A stretch of DNA of 64,000 bases from Algoriphagus marincola DSM 16067 (GCF_000429405.1 NZ_AUBU01000006.1:62001-126000); one strand, 5' to 3'; numbered from the stretch's first letter, positions 42,352-51,425 are shown. A program made the numbers and translations. Notes: generated from the sequence alone by a model not told the origin.

Positions 42352-42580
42352 TTATATCCAAGTCCACCGGAAAGTCAATAATGACACTTTCGGATGCGAT
42401 CCTACCTACTTCGAGCAATTTATCAAAGGCAAGCCTTTGAAAGTCATTTACCAAAACCCCGAACACTATGTCCGTGTCCAAGACGAAAATCAGGAAGAAT
42501 GGGGCCTATTCCCAGGCCAGTACACTCACCAATCTGCAGCGGGAGATTCTGAGGCTTCCCAAAAACAAGAAAGCGTCTAA
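42341..42580 (+). CDS. small phage protein, unknown
   Basis: 79 residues (MRADYIQVHRKVNNDTFGCDPTYFEQFIKGKPLKVIYQNPEHYVRVQ). The middle resembles small beta-folds with a KPLKVIYQNPEHYVRV hairpin. Overlaps its upstream neighbour by 11 bases and its downstream neighbour by 113. Confidence 0.5.
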   Translation: MRADYIQVHRKVNNDTFGCDPTYFEQFIKGKPLKVIYQNPEHYVRVQDENQEEWGLFPGQYTHQSAAGDSEASQKQESV

Positions 42581-42752
42581 ACGCTACTATAATGCCAAAA
42601 GACTGGAAGAACATGGCTACCGTGTAGATCATAGGAACAGGACTTTCCTATTTCACTTTTCTTCCCTGGCTGAGATCCCGGTAGGTCCCCGCTATTATGT
42701 GCTGCAGTTGATCCGCCTCGGATACACCAAGCAGCTTTCTCTTTTCTCCTGA
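42468..42752 (+). CDS. small phage protein overlapping its neighbour
   Basis: 94 residues in the +1 frame relative to the previous gene. Only the ATG at 42468 and a GTG two codons later are available as usual starts, so either a 113-base overlap is real or translation begins at an unusual codon or by frameshift near 42540. The confident part is LTNLQREILRLPKNKKASKRYYNAKRLEEHGYRVDHRNRTFLFHF. A basic, possibly nucleic-acid-binding protein. Confidence 0.5.
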   Translation: MSVSKTKIRKNGAYSQASTLTNLQREILRLPKNKKASKRYYNAKRLEEHGYRVDHRNRTFLFHFSSLAEIPVGPRYYVLQLIRLGYTKQLSLFS

Positions 42753-42770
42753 TTCTTTGATTGATCATTC

Positions 42771-45692
42771 ATGTACATTGAGTTACAAGACATCTTTGAC
42801 GCCACTGATGGCGGTTTAAATATTATCTGCGATTACTTTCCAGAAGCTCGAAAAGCAGTGGAGCGGAAGGGCGCCAAGTTTTCTATCCGCCCGGAAAAGA
42901 CTCCCAGCTGCACGCTCAAGCAGCTATCGGACGGCAACTGGGTTCTGACCGACTTTGGGGATGACTCCAAGCCTAAGAACGGCCTGATGATCTGTATGGA
43001 GCAGGAAGGCCTGAGTTATGGAGAAGCGATCCAATTCCTCGCTGAGAAATACGGCCTGAGTGCTACCAGCGAAAAATACCAAGCTCCGGAGGCGCTTATT
43101 GAAAGCAGGGATGCCGAAGCCAATGAGAATGACGGGGAGTGGTATTTCGAAGTGCGAGAAGGCTTCACGGAGTTTGAGGCTAAGACCGTGCTGAGCAAGA
43201 ATGTCATGCCCTGGAAAAAAACAGAGGATGGCAAAAAGACCATCAATCTAGAGAAAGTTCAGGAGACTTTTCGCAAGTACAATTTCTATTCGCTGATCAA
43301 TTACAAGGTGGTCAAAAACCGGAAGGTGACCATCATCCAATCGACTGAGGACTATCCCATCTTCATGTGGGATGAAGGTCCGAAAATGAAAAAGATCTAT
43401 CAGCCGCTTTCCAAAGACAAGGGGCGTCGCTTCATGTATTATGGCAAGCTGGAGAAAGATTACCTATTTGGGCTCACCCAGGTAGCCCGAGAATATGCCA
43501 AGATCGAGGAGTCCTATGATGCTGATGAACTGGATGAAGAGGGCAATCCCATCGACAAAAAGAAGCCCAAGAAGCTGCCGCATGTGATCTACTGCACCGG
43601 TGGATCGGATGCGATGAACCTGGCTTTCCTCGGACATCAGGTATGCTGGGGCAATTCGGAGACGGCCAAGCTCACCTGGAGCCAGTGGCGGAGCCTTTCA
43701 GACAAGGCAGAGAAGGTCATGCAGTGCCCTGACCTGGACACTACCGGGATCCGCGAAGGCCATCGCCTGGCCATGGAATATATGGACCTCTTCACCATCA
43801 AGCTGCCCGAGGAGCTGAAAGGATTCAAAGACCGGCGCGGCAATCCCTGCAAGGATGTGCGTGACTACCTGAACCACTTCAACAGCTATCACTTTGATAA
43901 GCTGGTCAAGACAGCCCTTCCCTACCGATTCTGGGAAATGGAGGCGAAGTTTGACCGAAAGGGTGAATTCAAAGGCATGGGCTATGCGGCCGATCCAGTG
44001 CAGCTCTACAACTTCCTGCAGGCGAATGGCTTCTGCCAGTTTGAGGCGGAAGGCGAAAAGACCGGGACGATGTATGTGCACATTCAGGATAATATCGTCG
44101 AGGAAACCCGGCCGGGCCGGGTCAAAAACTGGATCCATAAATTTCTCCAGGATCACTACTACCCTAAGGAGCTCCGCAATATATTCTATCGCACTCCCCT
44201 GCTTTCGGATCAGTCCCTTTCCAACCTGCCGGTGGTGGAGCTGGACCTGAAAAGCTACGGCCCCGATCATCAGCTGTTCTTCTTTTCAAATAAAATCATT
44301 AAGGTTACTTCCAAGGAGATCCAGGAATTCAAGCTGGGACAGATCCAGCAATACGTCTGGAGGGATGAGGTAATCGATCATCACCTGAAGATCCAGACAG
44401 AGCACTTCAAAGTGACTGATAATCCCGAGCATGGCTATGAAATCGAGATCCTCAAAAAGGACAATAAATTTCTTAACTACTTAATCAACACCTCGCGCAT
44501 CCACTGGCGAAAAGAGCTCGAAGACTCACTCGATGGCCTGCCGGCAGAAGAGGCCGCCGCCTATCGGGAGAAGCACAAATTCGATATCGCCGGGCCTAAC
44601 CTCAATCTCGAGGAGAAGCGCGAACAGATGAAACACCTGGTCAATAAAATCTATGCCCTGGGCTACCTGCTGCACCGATATAAGGATGCTTCGCGTCCCT
44701 GGGCGGTATTTGCTATGGACAACCGTGTGGGCGATGAAGGTGAGTCCAACGGTGGTTCGGGCAAATCCATCTGCTTCAATTCCGTCAGCCGATTTATGAA
44801 ATCGCACTACCTATCCGGACGGGATCCGAAGCTCACTGACAAGCCGCATATCTACGAGGGCATCACCAAGCACACCTTCTTTGTCCTCGTAGATGATGCG
44901 CACCAGTACTTGAATTTCCACTTCTTCTTCGATGTGATCACGGGCAAGATGGCCGTGAATCCGAAGAATACCCGGCAGTATGTCCTGGACTTTCCAGACG
45001 TGCCCAAGTTTGCCTTTACGTCCAACTTCGCCGTGCGCAACCTGGACGGATCAGCCCTCCGGCGGATTCTCTACACGGTATTCTCAGACTACTATCACCA
45101 CTCCAAGGAAGGCTACTATCGGGAGCACAGGACACCAGAGGATGACTTTGGTAAAAAGCTCCTCGATGATGACTATACCCGCGAGGAGTGGAATGACTTC
45201 TACAACTTCATGATCCAGTGCTGCCACTTCTACCTGCAGCATGACAAGATCGAGCCGCCGATGTCCAATGTAGAGAAGCGCAATCTGCTGGGCGTGATGG
45301 GTGATGAATTCAAAGAGTGGGCAGACATCTATTTCTCACCCGAGTCAGGCCGACTCAATAATCTGGAGATCAAACAGGAAGCCTTCGACGAATTCAAATC
45401 ACACACCAAGACACTCATGAAGATGCAGCGCTTTACCAAGGCCCTGCAGGCTTGGGTCCGCTACATGGGCTACAGGCTCAATCCCGATCACCTAGGGCTC
45501 AAAAATGCAGAAGGAAGGATCATCCAAAAAGGAGACTACAACGGTCAGCACAAGACACTGGAATACATCTGGATCCAGCCGGGCAATGATCCGGTACAGG
45601 CTCCGGGAAGTCCTCCGGAGGTACGGGCCTCCGAGGGGCCCAAGAGCATCCTCGACGAGCTCTCAGATTCCGATATCGAAGCATCATTCTAA
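42771..45692 (+). CDS. phage primase-helicase, Toprim plus D5-like ATPase
   Basis: 973 residues. The N terminus (FSIRPEKTPSCTLKQLSDGNWVLTDFGDD) is primase-like but lacks the zinc finger cysteines. A Toprim region follows: HVIYCTGGSDAMNLAFLGHQVCWGN with DxD in CPDLDTTG (about 320-326). The helicase is superfamily 3: Walker A G657-E-S-N-G-G-S-G-K-S666, Walker B VLVDD (D708-D709), and FAFTSNFAVRNLDGSALRR as the later motif with the arginine finger. It should prime and unwind phage DNA. Largest early gene and head of a run of small genes. Confidence 0.87.
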   Translation: MYIELQDIFDATDGGLNIICDYFPEARKAVERKGAKFSIRPEKTPSCTLKQLSDGNWVLTDFGDDSKPKNGLMICMEQEGLSYGEAIQFLAEKYGLSATSEKYQAPEALIESRDAEANENDGEWYFEVREGFTEFEAKTVLSKNVMPWKKTEDGKKTINLEKVQETFRKYNFYSLINYKVVKNRKVTIIQSTEDYPIFMWDEGPKMKKIYQPLSKDKGRRFMYYGKLEKDYLFGLTQVAREYAKIEESYDADELDEEGNPIDKKKPKKLPHVIYCTGGSDAMNLAFLGHQVCWGNSETAKLTWSQWRSLSDKAEKVMQCPDLDTTGIREGHRLAMEYMDLFTIKLPEELKGFKDRRGNPCKDVRDYLNHFNSYHFDKLVKTALPYRFWEMEAKFDRKGEFKGMGYAADPVQLYNFLQANGFCQFEAEGEKTGTMYVHIQDNIVEETRPGRVKNWIHKFLQDHYYPKELRNIFYRTPLLSDQSLSNLPVVELDLKSYGPDHQLFFFSNKIIKVTSKEIQEFKLGQIQQYVWRDEVIDHHLKIQTEHFKVTDNPEHGYEIEILKKDNKFLNYLINTSRIHWRKELEDSLDGLPAEEAAAYREKHKFDIAGPNLNLEEKREQMKHLVNKIYALGYLLHRYKDASRPWAVFAMDNRVGDEGESNGGSGKSICFNSVSRFMKSHYLSGRDPKLTDKPHIYEGITKHTFFVLVDDAHQYLNFHFFFDVITGKMAVNPKNTRQYVLDFPDVPKFAFTSNFAVRNLDGSALRRILYTVFSDYYHHSKEGYYREHRTPEDDFGKKLLDDDYTREEWNDFYNFMIQCCHFYLQHDKIEPPMSNVEKRNLLGVMGDEFKEWADIYFSPESGRLNNLEIKQEAFDEFKSHTKTLMKMQRFTKALQAWVRYMGYRLNPDHLGLKNAEGRIIQKGDYNGQHKTLEYIWIQPGNDPVQAPGSPPEVRASEGPKSILDELSDSDIEASF

Positions 45693-45703
45693 CCACTCAT
45701 ACC

Positions 45704-45937
45704 ATGGACACAATCAAAATCGAAACTGAAGTCAAAGTGGCGAACTCCATCCGGGAGATGGTGGATCCCATGACCGGCAAGCGCAGAATAGGACTGGTGT
45801 ATTACCAGCGCCTTTCTGATGGTGGCCTGATTGCCCGCTCGCTCAGCGAGGCAACGGACAAGGATATCCTGAAAAGAGGCATTACAGAGCGCAAAATCTA
45901 TTTACCTGTCAAAATCATAACTGCTGAAACAACATGA
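45704..45937 (+). CDS. small phage protein, unknown
   Basis: 77 residues, beta-rich, with IREMVDPMTGKRRIGLVYYQRLSDGGLIARSLSEATDKDILKRGITERKIYLPVKII. It starts 11 bases after the primase gene and overlaps the next start by four bases. No family recognised. Confidence 0.55.
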   Translation: MDTIKIETEVKVANSIREMVDPMTGKRRIGLVYYQRLSDGGLIARSLSEATDKDILKRGITERKIYLPVKIITAETT

Positions 45938-46221
45938 ACAACGACATGATTACCGTAGCCAAGGCCTATATCAAGGCCGTGGATGAGCTGCTCAATCTGC
46001 AGCAGCGCTACTTTGCCAAGTCGGCAGAGGCTAAGCGAAGCAAGGCTGGAGCCTTATTTCAGGAAGCGAAGGACATCCTTCGAGAATGCAAGGAGCTCGA
46101 GCACAAGCTCAAGGCTCAAACTAGTCACTACATGACTCAGATCTATGGTGCGATGACTCCGGAGGAGGCCATCCGCCAGATGAAAGAGAACCTGGACAGA
46201 AAGGAGGTGAGTCATGACTGA
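45934..46221 (+). CDS. small phage helical protein, unknown
   Basis: 95 residues, helical throughout (AYIKAVDELLNLQQRYFAKSAEAKRSKAGALFQEAKDILRECKELEHKL). Four-base overlap with the gene before it and eight-base overlap with the gene after it, where its last codons also encode the ribosome binding site of the next gene. Confidence 0.55.
   Translation: MNNDMITVAKAYIKAVDELLNLQQRYFAKSAEAKRSKAGALFQEAKDILRECKELEHKLKAQTSHYMTQIYGAMTPEEAIRQMKENLDRKEVSHD
46201..46207 (+). promoter_or_regulatory. unusual Shine-Dalgarno site
   Basis: AAGGAGG with six bases to the ATG at 46214. Strong sites like this are rare in Bacteroidetes, which generally start translation without them. Confidence 0.65.
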
Positions 46222-46621
46222 GCTCCGCTGGGCAATGGGGATCGGAACTGCAGCAGTGCTGATCCTCGGGCTGATGGTCTTCTGGTACGTGTACCGGCTG
46301 AAGGGGTCAGGCAAAAGCATTATCTATCTGGCTGTCTCCATCATGTGGCTGGCCTGGGGATCCTACGTGGCCGTTGTCTTTATGTTGATCCAGCGGCATA
46401 GTAAAGTAGAGCCCACTCCGGAAGTGATCACCGAGATCGGGATGACAGACTGGAATGAGTCAGAGCTTCAGGCCGGACTATTCGGCTGGGGTAAGCCGAA
46501 GTACAATCAGAATAGGATCCAGCGTCAGAACAGTCCAAAGCGGAAGAATCGACGGGCGAAGCGAATCCAAAGACGATATGGGCTGGCTATGGAAGATTGG
46601 AAGGAGGTAAATCGTGGCTAA
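46214..46621 (+). CDS. small phage membrane protein, unknown
   Basis: 135 residues. Two membrane helices (AMGIGTAAVLILGLMVFWYVY and IIYLAVSIMWLAWGSYVAVVFMLI) are followed by a soluble tail that is strongly basic at its end (KYNQNRIQRQNSPKRKNRRAKRIQRRYG). A two-helix protein with a basic tail can suggest a holin, but this one lies in the early region, so that is not proposed as its role. Confidence 0.6.
   Translation: MTELRWAMGIGTAAVLILGLMVFWYVYRLKGSGKSIIYLAVSIMWLAWGSYVAVVFMLIQRHSKVEPTPEVITEIGMTDWNESELQAGLFGWGKPKYNQNRIQRQNSPKRKNRRAKRIQRRYGLAMEDWKEVNRG
46601..46607 (+). promoter_or_regulatory. second unusual Shine-Dalgarno site
   Basis: AAGGAGG six bases before the GTG at 46614, in the same arrangement as at 46201; it supports the GTG start. 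Confidence 0.65.
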
Positions 46622-46940
46622 GCTAGACATTACCTACCAAGAACTGATTGATATGGGATTCAAGCGATTTGACTACGAGGATCCCTTCTTCTTCGCTGAG
46701 TATGGCTATCAGCCCTTCGTACTTGAAATGAATCTTGCTAAAGGGTTTAAGATGGAAATAGATTCTGATCGGGATGGAGCCAGGCTCTATAAAGCCAATA
46801 AAAGGCCCTATTCTGAAAACTATTTCATCTATATGGAACTGAGTACCCGAAAGGATATTCAATTCACTCTAGCCGTCTTTGGTCGACCTGAAAAAGCAAT
46901 GAAATTAAACCAGTTTAAAAAGGACGAGTGTCATGCCTAA
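46614..46940 (+). CDS. small phage protein, unknown
   Basis: 108 residues from a GTG supported by AAGGAGG upstream. ITYQELIDMGFKRFDYEDPFFFAEYGYQPFVLEMNLAKGFKMEIDSDRDGARLYKANKRP is alpha/beta in pattern. No family recognised; its base use is lower in GC than the early genes before it. Overlaps the next gene by eight bases. Confidence 0.55.
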   Translation: MAKLDITYQELIDMGFKRFDYEDPFFFAEYGYQPFVLEMNLAKGFKMEIDSDRDGARLYKANKRPYSENYFIYMELSTRKDIQFTLAVFGRPEKAMKLNQFKKDECHA

Positions 46941-47121
46941 GCTATCTAAACAATTCTATCTCGAAATCACCGTGGAGCAGTTTTTAAATAGCTGCTCCTA
47001 TCTGGAACTCCAAGAGCTTGACTTGCTTTTGGAGGGATACTTAAGAAAAGCTAGACATACTGACTTGATAAATGAATACAAAAAGAAAAATAAAAGCTTG
47101 GAAGCTAAAGAAAAACAGTGA
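46933..47121 (+). CDS. small phage protein, unknown
   Basis: 62 residues, helical (VEQFLNSCSYLELQELDLLLEGYLRKARHTDLINEYKKKNKSLEAKEKQ). Last rightward gene of the early operon; its end overlaps the stop of the convergent cargo gene by 17 bases. Confidence 0.5.
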   Translation: MPKLSKQFYLEITVEQFLNSCSYLELQELDLLLEGYLRKARHTDLINEYKKKNKSLEAKEKQ

Positions 47122-47551
47122 AAGTGAATTGATCCTCTGAATCATAGCTTAATAAAACTGGAGGAAAGAACTTTGTCCGATCAAGCCATAGCCTTCCTGA
47201 CCAATATCCATTCCCTATTTCAGATAAATCATCCTGGGTAAAAAATTCTAAACCTATTTCGTCTTTGCCATATATTTCGACTATAGAGTTAACGAACTGT
47301 ACAAGTTTATCTAACTTTTTACCTTTAATATCATTCGCTGAAAAAATAAAGTTTTTTGAATCATTAATTAAAAAAGTATTAATATCAAGTTTATTAAATA
47401 TGGAAATAAGAGGTTGATCATATAGCTTTTGGAATGAAATCACTTCATCCCCCGCACTATTGTCTAAAGCTGACATAGGAGTAAAACTTGAATCCGGAAG
47501 ATCATCGAAAGCAAGGTTAAGCAATACTTCAATTCTATTTTTATATTCCAT
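47105..47551 (-). CDS. low-GC cargo protein, unknown
   Basis: 148 residues, acidic and without signal or membrane segments (MEYKNRIEVLLNLAFDDLPDSSF, FQKLYDQPLISIFNKLDINTFLINDSKNF, GNGYWSGRLWLDRTKFFPPVLLSYDSEDQFTFTVFL). AT-rich, unlike the phage genes around it. It lies 32 bases after the restriction-modification gene on the same strand, so it may be co-transcribed. Its size and acidity resemble small immunity-type proteins, but no family can be named. Confidence 0.55.
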   Translation of the reverse strand: MEYKNRIEVLLNLAFDDLPDSSFTPMSALDNSAGDEVISFQKLYDQPLISIFNKLDINTFLINDSKNFIFSANDIKGKKLDKLVQFVNSIVEIYGKDEIGLEFFTQDDLSEIGNGYWSGRLWLDRTKFFPPVLLSYDSEDQFTFTVFL

Positions 47552-47583
47552 TTTCTAAATATCCTCCTCCATTAATATTTCAA

Positions 47584-50500
47584 TTACTGTTTAATAATAG
47601 ATATCACATCAATCTCCTTCATCACCCGGTCAGTCTCCACCAAGGCCTTGATAATGCGCTGATAGTGCATAATATCCTCGAAATCTAGAACTCGGCCTTT
47701 TCGATCTTTAAGCCATTTCTGAGCGGGTTGATAGCCTCCGATATAGAAGTTCCAGGCGACTTCAGGAACTCCGTCAAAATACTGCTCCGAATTGATATAG
47801 ACTCGGCCAGTTATGGGGAGATCGCTTCGCTCCGCTCGCGATGACGGTACAAACTTTGGCTTCTCTACCTCATTCTCTCCACCCACCGGATACTGTGTGA
47901 TAAACTGGGAGAGTGTGGGGCTTTCCATTAGGTGAAGCTGCCGGAGTTCGCCGCCGAGGACGACGAGCTTCCAGAACTGGGCTGCATCCGTCGGATAGGG
48001 TACTCTCGGAAAGTCAATCTTCAAAAACTCCTTGTACGTCTCCCGATAGGTTGGTGAATGCAGCACGGCATAGATGTAATCTAAAAGATCAATCGGTGCG
48101 AAGTTATCAACAGTTCCAGTCTTTTCTGCTTCAAAAGTCAATCCCAAGCCCTTAGCTATCTGATCCACGATTTCCATATTCAGATTGGGCTTGCGGGTTT
48201 CGGTCGAACCCAAACTTAACTGACCGGAAGATTCAGGATAGAGGTAGAGGGGAAAGACTGTTCCTCCTCCTCTGTAAAAGACATTATAATCTGTAAGCGA
48301 TTTGGTGTAAAAAACTAAGTTCCATTGTAAATGACCAATAACCTGGCCTTGTCTTCCTAAAATTATCGCAACGTTTTCCTTTCTATCAAGATGTTTCATT
48401 GCTTTTTGGCCTGGCCTACTAATCAATTTTTGATCGTAGTAAGTCCATTGGTTATCAAATGGTCGATAAACAGATTTTTGTATATATTCTTCATTAAAGT
48501 TTACAGTCTTAATAGCTTCTGTAATTTTATAACTTCCTGAATTCTTAACATTATATTTTTCAACGAATTCTTGATTAAAATTTTTAGATAGTAGAGTTCT
48601 GAATTTTTCCCTTATTGAATCTATTGATAAATCATAAAACAAAGAGTCTCTATCTGTTTTAACACCAGAATTATTATTTAAAAATAATTCTGTCAAAATG
48701 AATCCAGAATCGTTATCTAACTTATTTGAAAAATCTTTTTTTACAAAAAAGAAATGGGGGTCTTCAGGATTTAATTTTTCCCATTTTATTGTACTGACTT
48801 TGTTTTCATTGAGAAATTTATACTTTTCGTTTCTTTTTCCATAAAGCTCTTTGTAAAATAACTCTCTATTAGAATTTGTCTTTGTTTTAATAAATAAATT
48901 GATAGAAACGCCTTGCTGTATATCAAAAACATTTTCGTCATTTTCTGTAAATAATTCTACTCCTTTTAATTTTGCAAATCCATGTAAATCAAGAATATAA
49001 ATTTTATCAAAGCTCTCCATTAAGCTCTTTCTCATCTGTCGATGAGTTATCCCATCTATAAAACTATTGTTTGTGATAAAAGCCAAGATTCCACTTCCAT
49101 TTTTATCAATAAAATATTGACCGTATCGGATAAACTTTATGTAATCATCATCCAAATTGATCTTTTTCTCATTCAGATTCTTTTTGTAATCTGCAATCAG
49201 GTTTTGAATCCATTCTCCCTTATTCGTGCTACTTACCGAATAAGGCGGATTTCCTGCCACGATCATCACAGGTGCATCCCGTTTGATCTGATTGGCTTCG
49301 GAAGCTTCGGCAGATAGCCAGTTGGCGAAGAGGGTTCCGGTGTCTTTGTGGTACTCTTCCAGAGAATTCGTCAGATAGATGCGGAATCTTTGGTTTTTGG
49401 TTCCGGTGTAGCCGGTTTGCTTTAGTAGCAAATCCAGCTTGAGGTGTGCCATGGCATAGGAGGCCATCAGGAGCTCGAAGCCGTTGATGCGGGGTAGCAG
49501 GTGATTTTCCACATAGCTGTTCCAGAGACCCTGCTGCCCTTTCATCTTGTCATAGATCTGCCGGATCGCTTCGGCCACAAAGGTACCCGTGCCAGTAGCC
49601 GGATCGAGGAACTGCACCCGGTGCACTTCCTGCTCGACTTCCCGCATGCCTCCGGAGAATCGTTTATCATGGGTAGGAATGGGGACTTTGATCTTGGTTT
49701 TGGAGGTATCGGCCAAGCCCATGGGTAAGCCGAATTCGGTGATCAGAATCTCGTCCACAGCGCGGATGATAAAGTTCACCACGGGATGGGGAGTGTACCA
49801 TACTCCCCGCTGCTTGCGAAGCTTGGGGTCGTATTGGGTCAGGAAGTCCTCGTAAAAGTGGATGATGGGATCCTCCATTTTGGTTGCTTTACCAAAGTTT
49901 TTCAGGATGGACTTGACATCCGCCGCCCGGAAAATATCTGCCAGTGCATCCACAATCCAGGTGATCCGATCATCGAGGTCATATCCAGCGATGTATTGGA
50001 AGAGCTTTCTTAGAAAAGGATTGGACTTGGGGATGAGTTCGGCCGCTTCCTGTCGGCTAAAGGTATCCAAGCTATCATCATAAAGTCGCGCGGCAAACAT
50101 CCCATAGGCGATGGTTTGAGCATAGACATCTGAAAACTGCTTGTTGGTAATGTCATGAATCAGGATCTCCTTGAAGGCCGCCATTTGCTCACGAAGGGTG
50201 GAATTGTCCTCGTGTTCATCATCACTTTCCAGGGCATTGAAAATCACATTCGCCAAAAGGCGGGCTTTCCCTGCCATCATTTCTGCCAGCTTTTTAGGGC
50301 TCTTAATAGACTGGCCAATATGCGTGGTGAATTCCTTGATGAGAAGCTCGAAAGCCGGGAAATTATGTGGTAGCGGAAGGATTTTACCTTGATCGATGAC
50401 ACCGATCCGAACGGAGGTGGCCAACTCTCCTCCCCGGTAATAGTAGAAATCCAAATAGTCCGTGAAGATCAGATTATTCAAAGAACCTTTGTAGCGATCG

Positions 50501-50769
50501 AACTGCTCCTTATTACCATTCTTTTTGGATCCGGTCAGATCATTATCCCCGATGTCTTTGGCCTCGATATAGCCGACAGGAATTCCTTTTTTATTGGTCA
50601 AGATATAATCCGGAGCTCCGCAGGCTTGACGCTTGGGTTCGTTGGTGGCAGCTATATCTTGCACGAGAGATTCGATCAAATGCTGCAAATCTCCTCTGAA
50701 GGTGTGCTCCGTGGCGTGTCCAGTACGGAATCGGGAATTGATGGATTGGATGTATTCGGTGGTGGTCAT
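47584..50769 (-). CDS. one-polypeptide restriction-modification enzyme
   Basis: 1061 residues. The N terminus has a PD-(D/E)xK nuclease signature, P53-D54 with E69-x-K71 (APDYILTNKKGIPVGYIEAK). An alpha-helical linker leads to an N6-adenine methyltransferase with motif I around D389 (FLDPATGTGTFVAEAI) and catalytic N507-P-P-Y510. About 450 residues after that should hold target recognition. There is no helicase block, so this is closer to type IIG/IIL enzymes than to type ISP, although its methyltransferase and C-terminal halves look ISP-like. It would cut unmodified invading DNA while protecting the host, a good cargo for a prophage. Confidence 0.85.
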   Translation of the reverse strand: MTTTEYIQSINSRFRTGHATEHTFRGDLQHLIESLVQDIAATNEPKRQACGAPDYILTNKKGIPVGYIEAKDIGDNDLTGSKKNGNKEQFDRYKGSLNNLIFTDYLDFYYYRGGELATSVRIGVIDQGKILPLPHNFPAFELLIKEFTTHIGQSIKSPKKLAEMMAGKARLLANVIFNALESDDEHEDNSTLREQMAAFKEILIHDITNKQFSDVYAQTIAYGMFAARLYDDSLDTFSRQEAAELIPKSNPFLRKLFQYIAGYDLDDRITWIVDALADIFRAADVKSILKNFGKATKMEDPIIHFYEDFLTQYDPKLRKQRGVWYTPHPVVNFIIRAVDEILITEFGLPMGLADTSKTKIKVPIPTHDKRFSGGMREVEQEVHRVQFLDPATGTGTFVAEAIRQIYDKMKGQQGLWNSYVENHLLPRINGFELLMASYAMAHLKLDLLLKQTGYTGTKNQRFRIYLTNSLEEYHKDTGTLFANWLSAEASEANQIKRDAPVMIVAGNPPYSVSSTNKGEWIQNLIADYKKNLNEKKINLDDDYIKFIRYGQYFIDKNGSGILAFITNNSFIDGITHRQMRKSLMESFDKIYILDLHGFAKLKGVELFTENDENVFDIQQGVSINLFIKTKTNSNRELFYKELYGKRNEKYKFLNENKVSTIKWEKLNPEDPHFFFVKKDFSNKLDNDSGFILTELFLNNNSGVKTDRDSLFYDLSIDSIREKFRTLLSKNFNQEFVEKYNVKNSGSYKITEAIKTVNFNEEYIQKSVYRPFDNQWTYYDQKLISRPGQKAMKHLDRKENVAIILGRQGQVIGHLQWNLVFYTKSLTDYNVFYRGGGTVFPLYLYPESSGQLSLGSTETRKPNLNMEIVDQIAKGLGLTFEAEKTGTVDNFAPIDLLDYIYAVLHSPTYRETYKEFLKIDFPRVPYPTDAAQFWKLVVLGGELRQLHLMESPTLSQFITQYPVGGENEVEKPKFVPSSRAERSDLPITGRVYINSEQYFDGVPEVAWNFYIGGYQPAQKWLKDRKGRVLDFEDIMHYQRIIKALVETDRVMKEIDVISIIKQ
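47819..47849. repeat. REP-like palindrome inside the restriction gene
   Basis: GATCGCTTCGCTCCGCTCG followed by CGATGAC is the familiar palindromic repeat found dispersed in Bacteroidetes. Here it is read in frame as SSRAERSDLP in the C-terminal domain. Related arms recur at 51509-51586. Confidence 0.6.
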
Positions 50770-50807
50770 TGGATTTATTAGCTCAGAAAAAATTTGGAAA
50801 ATGATTA

Positions 50808-51425
50808 TTACGAATCTTCAGAGATTAATTCATCGATATTTTCTCGAAGTTGTAATAAATCTTCATCATTTGAGTCTTCCGTATAAATGATTTCTTTCAT
50901 CTCTGGATCAAAAATGTATACATAATCTGCGATGTCTGGATTGCCTCCTTTAGTTTTGCATCTAAACTTGTGTTTAGCTTCCCATCCAATAAATTCACTT
51001 TGAAAAAATTCAACCGCTTCTCTAATTGAGTCTCTGTATGCGGTTGTTATTTCTATAGTCTTCTCAGCAAGATTCAAATATTCATTGAACTCCTCATTTG
51101 CTTCTTGATATTTTCGCCTCCCATAAGAAGATGAATAGCTGGTGACCCATATTTCCATTATCTCTTTAGCGTTTTGGGTTTTTTGGAGATACTCATTAGT
51201 CAACTTAAAAGATGCACTAGCTTTAATCGCATAATTTAAAATAGTAGAGTCTCTATAGATAGTGGTAAATGCGCTGTCAATTATTGTCTCAATAGGTTGA
51301 TAGCTTTCATAATCATATAGAGTTTTGAAGAGCTCTGCATTGATTAATTCATTTGCCTTCTCTTCTTTAGATTTACAGCCAATAGCTAGTAAAATTGCGA
51401 TTAAGGGTAAAAATATTTTTCTCAT
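50808..51425 (-). CDS. low-GC cargo lipoprotein, unknown
   Basis: 205 residues. MRKIFLPLIAILLAIGC is a lipoprotein signal with the cysteine at 17. The mature part is mainly helical and acidic (ELINAELFKTLYDYESYQPIETIIDSAFTTIYRDS, EFNEYLNLAEKTIEITTAYRDSIREAVEFFQSEF). AT-rich like its two leftward neighbours. Phage-borne lipoproteins sometimes block superinfection, but nothing in the sequence proves that here. Confidence 0.6.
   Translation of the reverse strand: MRKIFLPLIAILLAIGCKSKEEKANELINAELFKTLYDYESYQPIETIIDSAFTTIYRDSTILNYAIKASASFKLTNEYLQKTQNAKEIMEIWVTSYSSSYGRRKYQEANEEFNEYLNLAEKTIEITTAYRDSIREAVEFFQSEFIGWEAKHKFRCKTKGGNPDIADYVYIFDPEMKEIIYTEDSNDEDLLQLRENIDELISEDS

Noticed and set aside
46214..46621. 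Holin
   Set aside because: Two membrane helices fit, but the gene lies in the early operon without an endolysin nearby.
47584..50769. Type I or classic type ISP restriction system
   Set aside because: No separate specificity or motor subunit and no helicase motifs in the polypeptide.
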